Shown piece after piece: positions 54,468 to 62,561 of a stretch of 64,000 nucleotides of DNA. This DNA is from Yoonia vestfoldensis DSM 16212 (lineage in GTDB: Bacteria; Pseudomonadota; Alphaproteobacteria; Rhodobacterales; Rhodobacteraceae), in the NCBI RefSeq assembly GCF_000382265.1, contig NZ_KB907982.1:62001-126000 (forward strand). The letters are read 5' to 3'. The translations under genes and the position numbers were made by a program. Numbering within the stretch: the first letter of the stretch is position 1; each line of letters begins with the position of its first letter. The notes under the pieces are model-generated. The model did no database searches, was not told the origin of the DNA, and saw nothing but the letters and a program-made list of their open reading frames with translations.

Positions 54468-55514
54468 TCAAAGAATACGTTTACGCATCATCGCAAAAAC
54501 AAGCGGTGCAGCCGCGATTACCAGCGTGATGCGGATGACGTGGATCACCGATACATAGGTCGCATCCTGCCCCATCGCGAGGGTCAGCAACGACATTTCC
54601 GTCAATCCCCCCGGCGCATAGGCCAGAAACGCCTGCGCCAGTGGCATCCCGCCCGCCAGCACGATGACCTCGGCAAACGCGACGGCAATGGCCAGCATGA
54701 TCCCCGACGACAGCGCCGCCAGCCCCAGTTCGCGCCGCAGATCGGCGAGCTTTGCCCCGACAAAGCGGGTGCCGATCACGGTGCCGATGGTGACTTGGGC
54801 CGCGATCACGAACAGGCTGGGCGGCGGCACGGTTACGAGGGCAGTGTAATGCGCGATCCCGCTCAGGATCATGGGCCCAAAGACGGGGGCGGCAGGCAGG
54901 CGCGCGATCTTGCCCAGCCACGCGCCCGCGACGGCGCAAAGGCCAAGCACGGCGTAATCGCGCATGGTCAGCGCGTCGAGGGCTGTCCAGTTCGCATCAT
55001 CCGTCCCCCCTGCCGACACCCCCAGCACCAGCCCGAAAAACAGCGCGACAAAGACGATCACGATCATCACCCGCGCGGCATGGGCAAGTGCTATCTGCCG
55101 TTCGCTGCCGCCAGCCTCACCCCCCAGCAGGATCATCTCGTTCAAACCACCGGGCATCGCGGCGTAATATGCGGTTACGCGGTCATAGCCGCCGACGCGG
55201 CGGTAGATCAGGAAAGACACCCCCGCCGCGACAAGCAGGAAAGGCGGCAGCAGCATCAGCGTCAGCACCCAAGTCGAGATCAGTCCGAACAGCTCTGCCG
55301 TGACACCGGACCCCAGCAGCACGCCGATGACGGGCACGACGACATTGCGCAATCCGCTTGGCCCCTTGACTGGCGCGCGCAGCATGGCGGCGGCGACATT
55401 GGCGATCATCGGCCCCAGCATCCACGGCAAGGGCAGCCCTGCAAGATACGCAATCCCCCCGCCTGCAAGCCCCAGCAAAAGCGCCAGCGCGGTCTTGCGA
55501 TCAAAGCCCGCCAA
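54468..55514 (-). CDS. AbrB-family membrane protein (TTG start)
   Basis: 348 residues from the TTG giving (M)[19 protein letters not shown]; the frame runs to 55736 inside trhO but that part is noise. The protein is an internal duplication of five-helix AbrB-type units: [20 protein letters not shown] in the first half and [20 protein letters not shown] in the second, plus [18 protein letters not shown] and [12 protein letters not shown]. Family members are called AbrB or regulators of aidB; they are probably transporters, and a DNA-binding role is unlikely. It overlaps the trhO stop by 14 bases. Confidence 0.82.
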   Translation of the reverse strand: MAGFDRKTALALLLGLAGGGIAYLAGLPLPWMLGPMIANVAAAMLRAPVKGPSGLRNVVVPVIGVLLGSGVTAELFGLISTWVLTLMLLPPFLLVAAGVSFLIYRRVGGYDRVTAYYAAMPGGLNEMILLGGEAGGSERQIALAHAARVMIVIVFVALFFGLVLGVSAGGTDDANWTALDALTMRDYAVLGLCAVAGAWLGKIARLPAAPVFGPMILSGIAHYTALVTVPPPSLFVIAAQVTIGTVIGTRFVGAKLADLRRELGLAALSSGIMLAIAVAFAEVIVLAGGMPLAQAFLAYAPGGLTEMSLLTLAMGQDATYVSVIHVIRITLVIAAAPLVFAMMRKRIL

Positions 55515-56412
55515 TATGCCGGACCCCGCGGTCCTTTGCCAAGGCGATCTGCTTTTGCCGTTCGCGGAAACGGGCCTTGTCGGCTTCGGTCGTCTCGTCC
55601 ACGCAGTGATGGCAACTGACGCCTTCTTCAAACGCGGGATGATTGCGGTCCTCGGGCAGCAGCGGGCGGCGGCAGCCGTGGCACAGGATATGCGGCCCCT
55701 CGGCCAGCCCGTGCCCGACGCTGACACGCCCGTCAAAGACGAAACATTCGCCGTCCCACTTGCTGGCGTCCTGCGGCACCTCTTCGAGGTATTTCAGGAT
55801 GCCGCCCTTGAGGTGATAGACGTCTTCCACCCCTTGGCCCATCAGGTAGTTGGTGGATTTCTCGCAGCGGATGCCGCCGGTGCAGAACATTGCGATGCGC
55901 TTGTTGTGGAACCGGTGCTTGTTGGCTTCCCACCATGCGGGGAATTCGCTGAAAGATTTGGTTTGCGGGTCGATCGCGCCGTCGAATGTGCCGATCGAGA
56001 CCTCGTAATCGTTGCGGGTGTCGATCACGGCGACATCGGGGGCGCTGATTAACGCGTTCCAGTCGGCAGGGTCGACATAATGGCCCACCCGCGATACGGG
56101 GTCGATATCGGGCTGGCCCATGGTGACGATTTCACGTTTCAGCCGGACTTTCATGCGGTGAAAAGGGGCGTCAGCGGCGGTGCTTTCCTTCCATTCCAGA
56201 TCCGCACAGCCGGGCAAGGCGCGGATATGCGCGAGCACCGCGTCGATGCCCGCGCGGTCGCCGGCGATGGTGCCGTTGATCCCTTCGCCCGCCAGCAAGA
56301 GCGTGCCGCTGATCCCGCGCGCGCGGCACAGATCCAGCAGCGGCCCGCGCAGGGCGTCGGGGTCGGCAAAGCGGGTAAAGTGGTAAAGGGCGGCGACGAT
56401 ATGCATGGGCAT
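55501..56412 (-). CDS. trhO: tRNA uridine(34) hydroxylase (rhodanese-type, YceA/TrhO)
   Basis: 303 residues from the ATG giving [20 protein letters not shown]; a second ATG lies two codons in. An N-terminal ferredoxin-like domain includes [20 protein letters not shown]. The rhodanese domain has [20 protein letters not shown] and the catalytic cysteine loop [20 protein letters not shown]. The C-terminus has a Cys-rich segment ([20 protein letters not shown]). It makes 5-hydroxyuridine at tRNA position 34. It starts 26 bases after the Hsp70-like gene ends. Confidence 0.92.
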   Translation of the reverse strand: MPMHIVAALYHFTRFADPDALRGPLLDLCRARGISGTLLLAGEGINGTIAGDRAGIDAVLAHIRALPGCADLEWKESTAADAPFHRMKVRLKREIVTMGQPDIDPVSRVGHYVDPADWNALISAPDVAVIDTRNDYEVSIGTFDGAIDPQTKSFSEFPAWWEANKHRFHNKRIAMFCTGGIRCEKSTNYLMGQGVEDVYHLKGGILKYLEEVPQDASKWDGECFVFDGRVSVGHGLAEGPHILCHGCRRPLLPEDRNHPAFEEGVSCHHCVDETTEADKARFRERQKQIALAKDRGVRHIGGL

Positions 56413-56438
56413 CCGATTACGCCCGCACGCCTTTGGGT

Positions 56439-57677
56439 TCAAGAGGGGCCAGCCGCCAGCGCCAGCCCGTCGGCGACCGCTGTGAACGCCTCGCCCCGTT
56501 CAAGGGTGGCATGGGGAAAAAGCGCGACCATCTCGGCCTCGACGGATTGCAGCAGGCTGGACCCGCCGACAAAGACGATCTTGCCGATGCGGGCGGGTGT
56601 GATGCCTGCATGCGCCAGCGTCTCGACTGCACAGGCCCTGATTGCGGCTGTGTGATCGGCCAGCGCGGCGGCCATTTCGGCCTTGGCGGTCTGTGCCCAA
56701 AGATCGGGGGCGATGATGCGCAGGTCGATGCCGGTCTGATCCGTGTCAGGCGCGTTCAGCCGGATCTTGGCGGCCTCCACCGCAAAGGCGATATCGTGGC
56801 CCAGTTCCATGTCCAGTACGGTCTGCAACCGCAAGAACAGGGCGGGATCGATGCCGAGCTTTGCAAAGCCTGCCGCCATGCGCCGGTTTTCGGGCGTATA
56901 GACAAAGGGAATCTTCTGCCATGTCGCCAGATCGTTGTAGATTGCATTGGGGGCCAGATGGCGCCCGTCGCCGAGAGCATTCCCGATCTCGGCCCCGCGC
57001 CCGAGCAGCGGCATGACCTGCGCCAGCGACAGCGCGCGGTCGAAATCGGTGCCACCGACGCGGACACCGTGGCTGGCGACAATCCGCGTTGCGTCCCCGT
57101 CGCGGGCGAAGATCGAAAAATCCGATGTACCGCCGCCGATGTCCACGACCAGCCCCAAGGCACCCTTGTCCAGAGGGCCAGCCGCCAGCGCCGCGGCTTC
57201 TGGTTCATACATGAAAGTCACTTCGCGAAAACCGGCCAGCAGGTACGCCTCGCGCAGATCCACTTCGGCCTGCGCATCGCGGGCGGGGTCGCCGGAATGA
57301 AACCGGACGGGGCGACCCGACAGGGCATGGTCATAGGGCTGGCCCGTCTCGGCCTCGGCCTTTGCGCGGATCATCGCGAGAAACCTTGCCACGACCTCCA
57401 GCAGGGTCAGCCGTTCATGCGCAATCATGCGCCTTTCGCGCAGCAGGGGCGTGCCCAGCACCGATTTCAGCGCGCGCATGAAACGGCCTTCGCGGCCTTG
57501 GGTCAGGGCAGCATTCGCGGCGGACCCATAAAGCGTGACCTTGCGGTCAGGGTCGAAAAACACGGATGTCGGCAGGGTTGTCTGCCCCGGCTCTACGCCG
57601 ATCAGGTGCGGTCGGCCCGCGACCATCACGCCCGCCGCCGTGTTCGACGTGCCGAAATCAATTCCGAGCGTCGCCAT
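56439..57677 (-). CDS. YegD-like Hsp70-family protein
   Basis: 412 residues, shorter than DnaK because the substrate-binding domain is missing. The phosphate-binding motifs [13 protein letters not shown] and [20 protein letters not shown], and the adenosine motif [18 protein letters not shown], are intact. YegD-type proteins are actin-fold ATPases of uncertain chaperone role. It heads the minus-strand unit Hsp70-trhO-abrB-oligopeptidase. Confidence 0.88.
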   Translation of the reverse strand: MATLGIDFGTSNTAAGVMVAGRPHLIGVEPGQTTLPTSVFFDPDRKVTLYGSAANAALTQGREGRFMRALKSVLGTPLLRERRMIAHERLTLLEVVARFLAMIRAKAEAETGQPYDHALSGRPVRFHSGDPARDAQAEVDLREAYLLAGFREVTFMYEPEAAALAAGPLDKGALGLVVDIGGGTSDFSIFARDGDATRIVASHGVRVGGTDFDRALSLAQVMPLLGRGAEIGNALGDGRHLAPNAIYNDLATWQKIPFVYTPENRRMAAGFAKLGIDPALFLRLQTVLDMELGHDIAFAVEAAKIRLNAPDTDQTGIDLRIIAPDLWAQTAKAEMAAALADHTAAIRACAVETLAHAGITPARIGKIVFVGGSSLLQSVEAEMVALFPHATLERGEAFTAVADGLALAAGPS

Positions 57678-57798
57678 TATGCCCCCGCAAAGACACTGGC
57701 GATAGGAAAATTGCGGCCGGGGCGCAAGCCCTCGGGTTTCGCTCGGGGCAAATCAGTGGCAGATTGCGCATATGCCTCAGGTTGAACAGGACCCCGCC

Positions 57799-58392
57799 AT
57801 GACACATGCTTTGATCGTGATCGACGTGCAAAAGGATTTTTGCCCCGGCGGTGCGCTCGCCGTCGCGGATGGTGACCGGATCGTGCCGGGCATCAACGCC
57901 GTGATGAACGACTTCGACGTCGTGATCCTGACGCAAGACTGGCATCCTGCGGGGCATTCGTCTTTTGCCTCTACACATGATGCAGCACCGATGAGTATGA
58001 TGGACATGCCGTATGGCCCGCAGGTGCTTTGGCCGGACCATTGCATTCAAGGGTCGCTGGGCGCGCAGTTCCACCCCGATCTGACGGTGGACCGCGCCGA
58101 TTTGATCCTGCGCAAAGGGCATAACCCCGCGATCGACAGCTATTCCGCGTTCTTTGAAAATGACCGGACGACGCCGACGGGACTTGAAGGCTATTTGCGC
58201 ACGCGTGGCATCGACCGGATCACGCTGGTGGGGTTGGCCACGGATTTCTGCGTTGCCTATTCGGCGCTCGATGCGGCAAAGCTGGGGTTTGGCGTCGCTG
58301 TGCGGATGGATCTGTGTCGTGCGATCGATTTCGACGGGTCGCTGGTCAAGGCGACGGCAGATATGGCGGCGGCGGGTGTCTCGCTCGGATGA
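57799..58392 (+). CDS. pncA: Nicotinamidase PncA
   Basis: 197 residues from the ATG with AGGA 7 bases upstream; an earlier in-frame start is at 57772. The catalytic triad is visible: Asp9 in VIDVQKDFCPGG, Lys in ILRKGHNPAIDSY, Cys in GLATDFCVAYSA. The metal-site residues lie in TQDWHPAGHSSF. It converts nicotinamide to nicotinate, the substrate of PncB encoded nearby. The stop overlaps the glycosyltransferase start by 4 bases. Confidence 0.95.
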   Translation: MTHALIVIDVQKDFCPGGALAVADGDRIVPGINAVMNDFDVVILTQDWHPAGHSSFASTHDAAPMSMMDMPYGPQVLWPDHCIQGSLGAQFHPDLTVDRADLILRKGHNPAIDSYSAFFENDRTTPTGLEGYLRTRGIDRITLVGLATDFCVAYSALDAAKLGFGVAVRMDLCRAIDFDGSLVKATADMAAAGVSLG

Positions 58393-59321
58393 GAGTGTCG
58401 ATCATCATCCCGACCTACAACCGGCCCGGCTTGCTGCAACGGGCGGTCGCATCCGCTTTGGTGGCCTGTCCCGCTGATGGCGAGGTGGTCGTCATCGACG
58501 ACAGGTCCGACACCGCCGAGACAGCCTTGCGTGACATCACCGACCCGCGCCTGCGGATCACGACGAACACAGGCGACAAAGGTGCGGCCGGCGCACGAAA
58601 CCATGGCATCGCACAGTCCACAGGCGAGATCGTGATGTTCCTGGACGATGACGACGTGATGGTTGCGGATTATCCGGCGCGGGTGATCGCGGCGGCGCGG
58701 GAAAGCGTGGCGGACTTTGGATTTTCCGGTTTTGCTGTCGTCGAGGGCGTTTGCAGGTCATCCGAAGATTGGAAATTGAGCAATTCGCTCTCCGCTGAAA
58801 GTGGCATCGTCGGGACGCGTGTTCCGCTACTTCTCCGCATGCCGGGCTTTGGTGTCGGGTTCTGGATCAAGAGGACGGTTTTTGACCGCATAGGCCAAAT
58901 TCGCACCGACCAAATTGTGGACGAAGATGGCGATTACTTTTGTCGTTTGTATGGACAGGGTTGCAAGGCGTGGTTTGAGGCAGAGCCCGGCAACATCATT
59001 ATGCGAGATTACGGCTTGTCTCGAGAACATGCTCCGCAGCTGACACGCAGTGTGCGTCCCTCACTAGAGGCGGACTGCCACATCCGCACGTTACAGCGCA
59101 ACCAGCATTACTTCGGGCTACGTTCAGAAGAGCGCTGGGCCTTGATCCGACGCTGCCTCCGATTCGCGGCATTCCACGGTGTAGATCGGACGGCACAAAC
59201 CCTCATCCGCGACCTCACCCCGCTCGACTGGCGCATCCGCGCCTGGTTGTTCTGGCAGATGAAAAAGCGCGGGAAACACATCCACCAGCGCCGCGTCGCC
59301 CGCAAAAAGGCACGCAGCTAA
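58389..59321 (+). CDS. Family 2 glycosyltransferase
   Basis: 310 residues from the ATG overlapping the pncA stop. [20 protein letters not shown] is the GT-A nucleotide-sugar fold opening. [20 protein letters not shown], followed by [11 protein letters not shown], gives the DXD-type motif. The middle (about 58700-59110) is noticeably AT-richer than its neighbours. No membrane helix is seen. Acceptor and sugar are unknown. It interrupts two NAD-salvage genes, which suggests insertion by transfer. Confidence 0.85.
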   Translation: MRVSIIIPTYNRPGLLQRAVASALVACPADGEVVVIDDRSDTAETALRDITDPRLRITTNTGDKGAAGARNHGIAQSTGEIVMFLDDDDVMVADYPARVIAAARESVADFGFSGFAVVEGVCRSSEDWKLSNSLSAESGIVGTRVPLLLRMPGFGVGFWIKRTVFDRIGQIRTDQIVDEDGDYFCRLYGQGCKAWFEAEPGNIIMRDYGLSREHAPQLTRSVRPSLEADCHIRTLQRNQHYFGLRSEERWALIRRCLRFAAFHGVDRTAQTLIRDLTPLDWRIRAWLFWQMKKRGKHIHQRRVARKKARS

Positions 59322-59377
59322 CTCTTGCCACTGCCCAGAGCGCTTGCTCTAACACCCCAAACCTTCAGGGGAACATC

Positions 59378-60670
59378 ATGGTCGATATCGCCACCCGCGT
59401 CTGGAACCACAAATGGAAGATCGACCCGATCGTCCGCTCTCTCATCGATACCGATTTCTACAAGCTGCTGATGTGCCAGTCGGTGTTCCGCAACCACCCT
59501 GACACGCAGGTCACCTTCAGCCTGATCAACCGGACCAAATCGATCCGGCTCGCCGATCTGGTGGACGAAGGGGAACTACGCGAACAGCTTGACCATATCC
59601 GTTCCCTCCGCCTGACGCGCGGCGAAAGCACATGGCTGCGCGGCAACACCTTCTACGGCAAACGGCAGATGTTCACCCCCGTCTTCATGGAATGGTTCGA
59701 GAACCTGTCGCTGCCGCCCTATCACCTCGAAAAGATCGACGGGCAGTATGAACTGACCTTCGAAGGCTCCTGGCCCGAGGTCATGCTGTGGGAAATCCCC
59801 GCGCTGGCCGTGATCATGGAATTGCGCAGCCGCGCCGTGCTGAAAACGCTGGGCCGGTTCGAACTGCAGGTGCTCTACGCCCGCGCCATGACCAAGCTGT
59901 GGGAAAAGGTCGAGGACCTGCGCCATATCCCCGACCTGCGGCTCGCCGATTTCGGCACGCGGCGGCGGCATTCCTATCTGTGGCAGGACTGGTGCGTGCA
60001 GGCGATGATGGAAGGGCTGGGCCCCAATTTCACCGGCACCTCCAACTGCCGCATCGCCATGCAGCGCGAGATCGAGGCGATCGGCACCAATGCCCACGAA
60101 CTGCCCATGGTCTATGCCGCCTTGGCGGATAGCGACGACGCCTTGCGCCACGCGCCCTATGCCGTGCTGGCCGACTGGCAGGAGGAACACGACGGCAACC
60201 TGCGGATCATCCTGCCCGACACCTACGGCACCAAGGGGTTTCTGGACCGCGCCCCCGACTGGCTGGCGGGCTGGACGGGCATCCGCGTGGACAGCGGCGA
60301 TCCGGCGGCGGGGGCCGAAACGGCGATCGCCTGGTGGCAGTCGCGGGGAGAGGACCCGCGCCAGAAACTGGTGATCTTTTCCGACGGGCTGGACGTGGCC
60401 AAGATCATCGAACTGCACCAGCAATTCGCCGGACGGGTGCGGGTCAGCTTTGGCTGGGGGACGATGCTGACCAATGATTTCAAGGGCTTGGTGGCAGACG
60501 ACGCGCTGGCGCCGTTCAGCCTTGTCTGCAAGGCGGTGAGCGCGAATGGCCGGCCCACGGTCAAGCTGAGCGACAACCCCAACAAGGCGATGGGGCCAGC
60601 TGACGAGATCGCACGGTATAAGCGCGTGTTCGGGGTGGGGGAGCAGGAGCGGGTGGAGGTTGTGGTTTAG
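59378..60670 (+). CDS. pncB: Nicotinate phosphoribosyltransferase
   Basis: 430 residues. [20 protein letters not shown] opens the family. [20 protein letters not shown] has the conserved histidine region whose phosphorylation drives the reaction in homologues. [19 protein letters not shown] is the phosphoribosyl-diphosphate site. It forms nicotinate mononucleotide in the Preiss-Handler route. It follows the glycosyltransferase by 56 bases and completes the pncA-pncB pathway. Confidence 0.95.
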   Translation: MVDIATRVWNHKWKIDPIVRSLIDTDFYKLLMCQSVFRNHPDTQVTFSLINRTKSIRLADLVDEGELREQLDHIRSLRLTRGESTWLRGNTFYGKRQMFTPVFMEWFENLSLPPYHLEKIDGQYELTFEGSWPEVMLWEIPALAVIMELRSRAVLKTLGRFELQVLYARAMTKLWEKVEDLRHIPDLRLADFGTRRRHSYLWQDWCVQAMMEGLGPNFTGTSNCRIAMQREIEAIGTNAHELPMVYAALADSDDALRHAPYAVLADWQEEHDGNLRIILPDTYGTKGFLDRAPDWLAGWTGIRVDSGDPAAGAETAIAWWQSRGEDPRQKLVIFSDGLDVAKIIELHQQFAGRVRVSFGWGTMLTNDFKGLVADDALAPFSLVCKAVSANGRPTVKLSDNPNKAMGPADEIARYKRVFGVGEQERVEVVV

Positions 60671-60671
60671 A

Positions 60672-60697
60672 GGCGGCAAAACGCAAGTCTTGCCGCC
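60672..60697. terminator. Probable bidirectional terminator between pncB and the 46-residue ORF
   Basis: GGCGGCAA (60672-60679) pairs with TTGCCGCC (60690-60697) around a 10-base loop, one base after the pncB stop. T-runs are poor on both sides, so efficiency is uncertain. Confidence 0.5.
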
Positions 60698-60705
60698 CCC
60701 CTTGA

Positions 60706-60846
60706 TTACTCGTCGTCGACGAGGATCGGCCAAGCGCGCTTACCGAAACGGCTCGCATGCACCTTTTCCCCGGTTTTAGGGTCAGTCTTCCAAGGACGGA
60801 AAATCCAACGCTTGCCGGGAGGCGCGGGAGGGAATTTATGTCCCAT
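60706..60846 (-). CDS. Small basic protein of unknown function (46 residues)
   Basis: The frame starts at the ATG placed 7 bases after AAGGAG; another ATG lies 6 bases upstream. The peptide begins MGHKFPPAPPGKRWIFRPWK and ends FGKRAWPILVDDE. Three Trp residues, many Lys/Arg residues and a good ribosome-binding site argue for a real gene. I recognise no family. It stands between pncB and the unknown 144-residue gene in the accessory stretch. Confidence 0.6.
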   Translation of the reverse strand: MGHKFPPAPPGKRWIFRPWKTDPKTGEKVHASRFGKRAWPILVDDE

Positions 60847-60954
60847 GCCCATGCTCCTTTATTCAGGATTATTGTTGATATGAAGCGCGACATGTGAGAA
60901 ACAAAGATGTCAAGAATGTTTTTCTACCGCGCTTCACGGTGGACAAGCTACCAC

Positions 60955-61048
60955 GAAAGCCGATCCGAAAGGATCGGCTTTCTCGTTCACCCCTGTCGGC
61001 CTGCTAGGCAGGGCAGCGTTACCGACAGGGGCTAGTTATTATCATAAC
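60955..61048. ncRNA. Run of three inverted repeats, possible structured RNA
   Basis: GAAAGCCGATCC-GAAA-GGATCGGCTTTC (60955-60982) is a perfect 12-bp stem with a GNRA loop. CCCCTGTCGG/CCGACAGGGG (60990-61031) encloses a smaller CCTGC-TAG-GCAGG hairpin (61000-61012). GTTAT-TATC-ATAAC (61035-61048) follows. The density of perfect stems exceeds that of ordinary spacers. Strand and function are unknown; a tandem terminator is the plain alternative, but clear T-runs are missing. Confidence 0.4.
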
Positions 61049-61065
61049 GTAACGCATTGGCGTCC

Positions 61066-61500
61066 TCATAATTCAAAATCGACTTCATCATGGTCCAAAC
61101 CATCGTCATTCGCGTTCGGACCAAGATACCATAGGCCATCTCTTTCAACATAGAGGCCGTCACTAGCGCCCTTGCGAAGTTCTCCACGGATCGTAGAGAT
61201 AGCGATCATCTTCTCAAACTCTGTAACCGCTGCGCTTTCAATATCTTGTGGCGACGAGCCGAAAATCGCATTTTCGGCTAACACCCGTTGCACAAGTTTG
61301 CGCGGTAAACCGCGCGGTGCGCGTTTACGGTTGTCATTTTCGTCTTGAGCGGTGTCTGTTTTCGTATATTTTGTAATGCCACCCGACAGTAGTGACAACA
61401 TGTGGGATTTTGCATGCTCTTCCCCCGCTTCAAAGGCAGCTCTTAAGACGGTTTCAAGCCGCTTTTGCTCAGCGTGAATGATGTCATCAATGCGCGACAT
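61066..61500 (-). CDS. Unknown 144-residue protein, possibly DNA-binding
   Basis: The N-terminal half is helical and charged (MSRIDDIIHAEQKRLETVLR). A basic linker follows (NRKRAPRGLPRKLVQRVL). The C-terminal part (ISTIRGELRKGASDGLYVER, then DGLWYLG) resembles a winged-helix strand-turn pattern. Codon use is AT-richer than in the core genes. The ATG has AAGGAG 6 bases upstream and a near-consensus sigma-70 promoter at 61541-61569. I do not recognise the family; a regulator of mobile or accessory origin is plausible. Confidence 0.65.
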   Translation of the reverse strand: MSRIDDIIHAEQKRLETVLRAAFEAGEEHAKSHMLSLLSGGITKYTKTDTAQDENDNRKRAPRGLPRKLVQRVLAENAIFGSSPQDIESAAVTEFEKMIAISTIRGELRKGASDGLYVERDGLWYLGPNANDDGLDHDEVDFEL

Positions 61501-61540
61501 GGCGACTCCTTATAACCGGTTACGGCTCATTCTGCTTCAA

Positions 61541-61569
61541 AGATTACCAGAGTGCGATAAGCGCGTCAA
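61541..61569 (-). promoter_or_regulatory. Near-consensus sigma-70 promoter for the 144-residue gene
   Basis: On the minus strand, TTGACG (61569-61564) and TAATCT (61546-61541) are separated by exactly 17 bases. The -10 box lies about 40 bases from the start codon. Confidence 0.75.
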
Positions 61570-61815
61570 CGGTGTTTGCATCGCATCAATTGCTTAGTGG
61601 CGCTACACACGGTTATCGCCTCTTTTATGTTTTTGTTCAAGCTGCATATTATTTAGCGCTGTCAGCAAGTTTCCGGTATCATCTGCTTTAATTGTGGCGC
61701 GCAGGGCGCGGACTCGCGCAAGAGCTAAACAATAGCGAGCGTAGGGTGCGCGTCTTTGCGCACCAACTTAATAGCGGCGGGGCACAAAGGTGCGCAGGAT
61801 GCGCACCCTACCCCC
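61570..61815. other. Gene-free spacer with inverted repeat
   Basis: The left part (to about 61740) is AT-richer and holds no supported frame. The right part contains nested inverted repeats: GTAGGGTGCGC (61741-61751) with GCGCACCCTAC (61801-61811), and TGCGCACC (61757-61764) with GGTGCGCA (61789-61796). These lie just past the arfB stop and may terminate arfB transcription. Confidence 0.6.
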
Positions 61816-62235
61816 TCACTCATCCACCTTCCCCCGCATCGCCTTCACTTCCCCGCGCACCTTCTTCTCTTTCAGCCGCCGCTTCACCGACCCGTAGGTG
61901 GGTTTCGTGGCGACGCGGCGTTTGGGGACCATTGTGGCGGACAGGACCAGCTCGGCCAGCCTCTCGCGGGCGATGTCGCGGTTGCGGGCCTGGCTGCGGG
62001 TGTCCTGCACAAAGATCACGATGGCCCCGTCATTCGTCCAGCGCCGTCCCGCCAGCCGCCGCAGCCGCCGTTTCACCGGATCGGGCAGGTTGGGGGACCG
62101 TTCCGCCTCGAACCGCAATTCGACCGCGGTGGACACCTTGTTCACATTCTGCCCGCCCGGACCCGACGCGCGGGCAAAGCTTTCCGTCAGCTCCCAATCG
62201 GCGATGGTGATCTGGTCGGTGATGCGCAGGGTCAT
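61816..62235 (-). CDS. arfB: Alternative ribosome-rescue factor ArfB (YaeJ-type peptidyl-tRNA hydrolase)
   Basis: 139 residues from the ATG giving MTLRITDQITIADWELTESF; the frame is open to 62298. The release-factor motif GPGGQNVNKV contains the GGQ that hydrolyses peptidyl-tRNA. No codon-recognition domain is present. The C-terminal tail is strongly basic (VKRRLKEKKVRGEVKAMRGK), the part that senses an empty mRNA channel. It rescues stalled ribosomes. It lies about 90 bases after the terminator of the minigene described at 62.3-62.5 kb. Confidence 0.93.
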   Translation of the reverse strand: MTLRITDQITIADWELTESFARASGPGGQNVNKVSTAVELRFEAERSPNLPDPVKRRLRRLAGRRWTNDGAIVIFVQDTRSQARNRDIARERLAELVLSATMVPKRRVATKPTYGSVKRRLKEKKVRGEVKAMRGKVDE

Positions 62236-62323
62236 GACGGGGCTCGTTCGATTTGGGGGGTGCGGCCGCATTTGGCTGCGCCAAACGCTTACCCGCACAC
62301 GTCGAAAGCTACGCTTTCAACGG

Positions 62324-62354
62324 AAAAAGGGCTATCCGGTCTGGATAGCCCTTT
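62324..62354 (-). terminator. Intrinsic terminator of the minigene
   Basis: On the minus strand, AAAGGGCTATCC and GGATAGCCCTTT form a 12-bp stem around a 5-base loop. Reading on, the U-run covers 62328-62324. This is a canonical intrinsic terminator that ends a minus-strand transcript of roughly 150-200 bases. Confidence 0.92.
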
Positions 62355-62364
62355 CCTGAATGTC

Positions 62365-62391
62365 GGAGGTGGGTCGGTTAGGATCTCCACC
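62365..62391 (-). promoter_or_regulatory. Internal anti-SD and competing helix
   Basis: In the minus-strand RNA, CACCTCC (62371-62365) is a perfect complement of the GGAGGTG of the upstream Shine-Dalgarno sequence. The neighbouring GGTGG (62391-62387) can instead pair with CCACC (62372-62368). The two pairings are mutually exclusive, which would allow a switch between open and closed ribosome-binding site. Confidence 0.5.
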
Positions 62392-62402
62392 TTGGGGTTA
62401 AT

Positions 62403-62468
62403 TCAGCCAAGGGCTGCCTTAGCTGATCGCCCCCCAAGTTGTCCCGCCACACGTCTCCAGAACTTCAT
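62403..62468 (-). CDS. Alternative 21-residue amphipathic ORF in the minigene
   Basis: An ATG at 62468 opens a frame overlapping the 18-residue ORF in another register. The peptide begins MKFWRRVAGQLGG and ends AKAALG; it is basic and could form an amphipathic helix. The strong Shine-Dalgarno lies 14 bases away, longer than ideal. Which of the two frames is translated, if any, is open. Confidence 0.3.
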   Translation of the reverse strand: MKFWRRVAGQLGGRSAKAALG

Positions 62469-62475
62469 GATGCAC
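62419..62475 (-). CDS. 18-residue peptide ORF with exceptionally strong SD
   Basis: A GTG at 62475 opens MHHEVLETCGGTTWGAIS, ending at TAA. The ribosome-binding sequence GAAAGGAGGTGATCCAG (62491-62475) is complementary over its length to the 3' end of bacterial 16S rRNA, and the core GGAGG lies 7 bases before the GTG. A lone Cys and Trp and a Gly-Gly-Thr-Thr stretch recall RiPP precursors or leader peptides, but no modifying enzyme is seen nearby. Translation is likely; function is unknown. Confidence 0.5.
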   Translation of the reverse strand: MHHEVLETCGGTTWGAIS

Positions 62476-62525
62476 TGGATCACCTCCTTTCAAATGTTTC
62501 GATACCCTCAGATTCGCACAGATTT

Positions 62526-62550
62526 GGTATATTTCAAGTAAAAATATACC
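62526..62550. promoter_or_regulatory. AT-rich inverted repeat upstream of the minigene
   Basis: GGTATATTT-CAAGTAA-AAATATACC is a perfect 9-bp inverted repeat in otherwise GC-rich DNA. It lies about 50 bases upstream of the strong SD on the minus strand and 11 bases past the stop of the transporter gene. It could be an operator, or a hairpin at the end of the transporter transcript. Confidence 0.5.
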
Positions 62551-62561
62551 ACAGGTCGCGT

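Noticed and set aside
54540..55619. 359-codon plus-strand frame opposite the AbrB-family gene
   Set aside because: His/Gln/Arg-rich antisense of membrane helices.
62475..62491. 17-base plus-strand match to the 3' end of 16S rRNA, as if an rRNA fragment
   Set aside because: No other rRNA sequence flanks it. On the minus strand it is a correctly placed Shine-Dalgarno sequence, which explains the match better.
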